From Montifringilla adamsi (lineage: Eukaryota > Chordata > Aves > Passeriformes > Passeridae): a stretch of DNA of 64,000 bases. Position 1 is the stretch's first letter. Every line of letters starts with the position of its first letter. The translations under genes were made by a program, and so were the position numbers. The notes under the pieces are model-generated. The model was not told the origin of the DNA. It worked only from the letters and a program-made list of their open reading frames with translations, and ran no database searches. Location of the stretch: positions 4,831,677-4,895,676 of the forward strand of contig JAGGNK010008670.1 in assembly GCA_017590115.1 (NCBI GenBank), given 5' to 3'. Below, one piece after another: positions 60,201 through 64,000 of the stretch.

Positions 60201-63200
60201 ATTGAACTGCTACCCTGAGATGCTGTGAGGATTAATGAATGCTTGGAAAGCTCACTGCAGATGGAAAAAATACAGTGCTGCCTCTTCAAATCGTTATGTA
60301 TAACACTGCATAGTTCAAAAGTTGGGAGAATTTGTATAAAGGCCCTGGCAGATGAAGCAAAAAAAAAAAGTTAAACCTCCTGTTAATGGGGGAGCCACAG
60401 GTCTGTCTTCATTTGGCATCTCTTCATGGTTCAGACACCTGTAGTGCAAAGAATGATCCCCTCTTGAGAGCCTGCCCTTTGAAATGATCTTTGAAAATGA
60501 GAAGAGTTTGACGTGGGGAAATTGTGTTGGACCCTGATGGATGCTGTTCAGCTCTTGTGAAGCAGCACTATTTAATTCTTTTCAAGGATGTTTTTTTCCA
60601 AAATAACAAAGCACCCCTATGTATGTGGGTCTAGCCATTCATAAAATGACTGTTAAACAAAATAATTTTATTCTAAACCTAGATTAAACCTAGCTTTGTG
60701 AAAACAGTCAACATTTGTGATGAGTTAGAATCCAGTTAGGTTTCTAAAATAATTTGTTAAAAAGTACTTACATTTTAATTTTCTCCTTGGATATAAACAT
60801 ATTTTCCTGAGAATTATAACTTCCTAGGCAGAAATTTATATGTGTATTTTTTTTCATGATCTAAAAATAGCTCTGAATAATAAGGAAAATGTAATGAAAA
60901 TTGTGACACAACTTTAACCACCACAGGGCAATGACAACATCTGTGATGCCAACTATTGCACCTCTTCATATTTTATGCAGGGTCAGAAATTCAGAGAAAT
61001 ACTAACTGCAGTACTTCAGTGGCTTAGCTTCACTGAGTGAAAATTCTAGTAGAACTAAAAGATACATAAACACCAAGATGTGTAATTCCAAGCACAAAAA
61101 GTTGTTCTTGGTGTTAGTGCAGCAAGCTACTTGACATTTTGGTGACAATATACTTGAGCTGCTGTCTCACTTTAGTTCAGAAAATATTTAATATTTCAAA
61201 TATTCAAGCTGGTTCTTAATCAAAGCAGTGGGTTGTGTTGGGTTTAGGTGTGTCACATGATGGTACCACAGTGGTGCTTTCCGAGCTGTCTCTCTGAAGA
61301 TAATTTCACTGCTTACCTAAAGTTAGGTATGAAATTAAATAATTTTGCAGACTATCAAAGCCAGTCTTTCTTAATTCTGAGTCTGAATAATCAGATTCCA
61401 TCCTGGAATGCAGACAGCAAGGTCTGTAAAACCTGGAGAGCCTCGTTGGTTCATCACCAGAGGGAGCCGCTTGCCCAGCTCTTGGCCGTGTCAAGCTCAA
61501 AGGAAAGAATCGATAAAATAGAAAAAAAAAAAGAAAAAAAGGTAACTTGTTAAACACTGCCCATACATGAGAAATAACATTTGAAAGTTGAAGCTATGTT
61601 TGGTGTGCTCATCTTTCTCGCAAATCTGACTTTTTTTTTTTAAATATTGAGTACTCCTAATGTATTACATTGAAATTCTAATCTAGCTATCTTTTTCCTA
61701 GATTGTTGTCAGAAAAATATTCTGTGGCTCATGGATAGGATATTATATAAAAAAATTATGATTGTCAATGACAACTGTAACTTTGGATCTCTCTTTGCTA
61801 TAATAATGTCAATACAATGTTTGCATATGTGACCCTTCCATTTGTATTCTTAGCTGGTGTAGTGCAATACCTGGTAGGAATACAGATCCTGCTAATTATC
61901 CTTTGCTCAACTACCATCCCCCCTTTTTTCTCTCTTAGTAACCCCCTACTTTATATGGCATTAATGTGTATTCTCTTAGAATGCTGAGAGCTGAAATGTG
62001 ATGTGAGGACTCTGGTCCTCATTTGTAAAGTGTAATTATTTAAGTATTTGTGTGCCACTGAAATTCATAGGTGCAGGGCTGAGCTGGGTAAGATGTATTT
62101 ACCCAGAGTAAAAAACCTCAGAGAGTACCCTTCCCCACAAACCACCTCCCAGGAGCTGGTGCAACGTGTGTATAATCTATGTGCAAGTGCAAAGGGGGAG
62201 GGAAAGGCAAAGTTGCCCTTCAGAAAAAAGATGCCTTGAACATTTGCTTAACTCTGAGTAGTCCATGGAAGCAGCTTCTTCCTGAGCCTCATTGAACCTG
62301 AGCCTCTGAAGTCCTAGCCCAGCACCTTGTCCATAAGATGCTCCTTTTCTTAACCTTACCACCATAAAACATGACCTCTGTGCCCTGAAGATGATACTCT
62401 TAAAGACAGATTTGTAGGTTCTACTACCCTTGTAGTAAAATTCCCCTATTTACAGGTGTGCACACACAGGCAGAAGCACACACACGCAAATCCTTTCCTT
62501 TGACAGGGGATTTGCTGATAAGGCAGTATAATAGCACTAAAATCAATTCATGTGGAGCTTCAAAGTTATTAAGCTGTAGCAATTTAAGTGTATTCAATCT
62601 GTCTGCTTAAGAGATTGCCAAGGCAGGTGCCTACTCACAGAGTATGTATGTAGGGAGTAGGTGTGTGTATACACATACATACATGAATTTTTAGGATGCA
62701 TATATAAACATATATATACAAATAGCTATTTCAAATTCCAAATTAGGAGTTCAGTTTAGCTGAGATGTTGTTGGGAGTGGAGCAGCTAAGAAATTTCAGT
62801 ACTCATAGAATGGTTTGGCTTTCTTTTTCTTGAAAAGAGAAACAAGAAAACCCAATTTATACTAGGGCCTGAGTGAGTGGATATGCTTCCCAATTTCACA
62901 TTTGGATTAAATTAATAAAATTCTTCTGCAGTTCAATATTTTAGAAATTATGCTGCCAGATACAAATGGCAAATTAAATTATTTTTCTTGTTCCTTCTTT
63001 GAGAAGATGCAGAACAAAAGTTTGTTTCGACAACGCATTTCCCGTTTTATACATCCTGAGATTTCTCCCTTATTGTACCATTGGAAAATAAGTGTAACTG
63101 ATAATTCAATTAGTTTGACTTGCAAATTGAGAAGAGGGCAGCATTATGGTCCTGTAATAAGGCTCAGTGTGAGATCCCTTCCTGGCTGAAACAGGGTCAG

Positions 63201-64000
63201 GGAATGCAGGTGACAAGAAGTATTTGTGTCTCAGTATTTGGACATTGGCACCTTGAACTCGGCAAGTGAAGTCCTTAAATGAACTCGCATAGAAAAACTT
63301 GGCCAGAGCAACAAACTGACCTTAGGCACCAGTTAATTCACCCAACTGGTTCCTTTTCTTTCCAAGGTCTCCTGGAAATTGTTTGTGTGTCAATATAACT
63401 TGAGCCATGCTCCTGCATAGCGTAGCAGCCTTACGATCAGTAATGGAGGAGCTGCAAATTTCATTACCTTTTCAATCTTAATAAATTTCAAGAGCTAAAG
63501 TTTTCCTATTTTGGAACAAAAGAAAGGTGTACTGTTTGCCAGTCTTTAAAAAAAAGAAAAAACGAAAAAGAATCATAACCCTAAAGTCACAAGTTTTGCT
63601 GTTGGGTCTTTCAAATGTACTCTTTCACTGTGTTTGCAAGTTCTGATCCTAAATGTTTGTTGGAAATGAACTAAGCAATCCAAAACAGCTGAGAGACACT
63701 TCTTAGTGTGTTCTTAATGTGATTAATTTCATGCTTTTGGTCATTGATTCAGTCTTTGCTTTCTTTTTGTTTCAAAAACCAAACACAAATAAACAATTCA
63801 TTATTATTTAGCTGGCGTCCCGAAGGACATTTGGATTGCAAGTTACAATAAAAAGTCTTCAGTTTTATGTCAGGTCGAGTACAGTGTTTTAAAGCACCAT
63901 TTGAAACTGTCATACACATGGCACTTTCTCAAAGCCTTTTGCAAATATGTGTTCTAAGTGAGGCCATTTATCCAAGAACCTTCTCCCAGCCAAGCTTTCC
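57213..64000. other. Non-coding DNA, no gene recognised
   Basis: AT-rich unique sequence. Contents: a TTTA repeat at 58440-58454, a TA-rich stretch near 59205-59224, a T-rich pyrimidine stretch at 59910-59945, A runs at 61520-61541, and an alternating purine-pyrimidine stretch at 62642-62720. Frames of up to 119 codons run through the pyrimidine tracts and have no recognisable motif. No CR1 tail in either orientation can be supported. Confidence 0.55.
62642..62682. repeat. Alternating purine-pyrimidine inverted repeat
   Basis: Arms gtatgtatgt (62642-62651) and acatacatac (62673-62682) are exact reverse complements, and the loop includes the palindrome gtgtatacac (62665-62674). More TA/CA-rich alternation follows to about 62720. 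Confidence 0.75.

Noticed and set aside
62803..62822. Short match (catagaatggtttggct) to the reverse complement of the CR1 tail
   Set aside because: Only about 17 bases match and the flanking sequence does not continue as CR1; chance or an unrecoverable remnant.
1..64000. CRISPR arrays, operons, toxin genes, tRNA, rRNA or snRNA genes
   Set aside because: Looked for and not seen; no regularly spaced repeats, no recognisable RNA gene, and the sequence is vertebrate in character.

Overview
The window reads as avian nuclear DNA, most likely from a passerine or close relative, and lies in a gene-poor, AT-rich region. The evidence is several CR1 retrotransposon 3' ends carrying the CR1 tail built on the octamer ATGATTCT (best near 14557-14582), an endogenous-retrovirus LTR of the kind common in songbirds (about 19624-19994), strong CpG depletion, and interrupted A/C or T/G homopolymer tracts. 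There are no operons, no bacterial signals, and no long reading frame that looks like a conserved protein. The longest open frames (245, 172, 141 and 131 residues) are by-products of GC-rich or homopolymeric sequence.

Layout. 1-14315: unique non-coding sequence with a few palindromic motifs. 14316-17498: two CR1 3' ends around unique sequence. 19624-20236: the LTR followed by a 74/71-bp tandem duplication. 20237-26418: non-coding. 26419-26587: a polypyrimidine tract, AG and an open 55-codon frame that could be a cryptic or terminal exon. 26980-27829: a larger CR1 copy with dead reverse transcriptase and an internal deletion. 31627-32233: a short tandem repeat, then a heavily decayed reverse transcriptase of an older LINE lineage, not avian CR1. 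38092-38340: another CR1 3' end. 38341-52849: non-coding.

52861-53616 is the only strong sign of a gene: an isolated CpG island (43 CpG in the 240 bases 52861-53100), a T-rich 5' leader with a staircase of short upstream ORFs, and a near-consensus splice donor at 53616/53617. I read it as a promoter and first exon of a plus-strand gene whose next exons are outside the window or were not recognised. The start of its putative first intron holds a G-quadruplex motif (54044-54067) and a TAAT-rich, CpG-retaining stretch that may be a conserved non-coding element (54300-54560). 57213-64000 is non-coding.

I found no undescribed multi-gene system. The points most worth checking are the CpG-island exon with its uORF staircase, the old LINE reverse transcriptase, and the possible exon at 26419.
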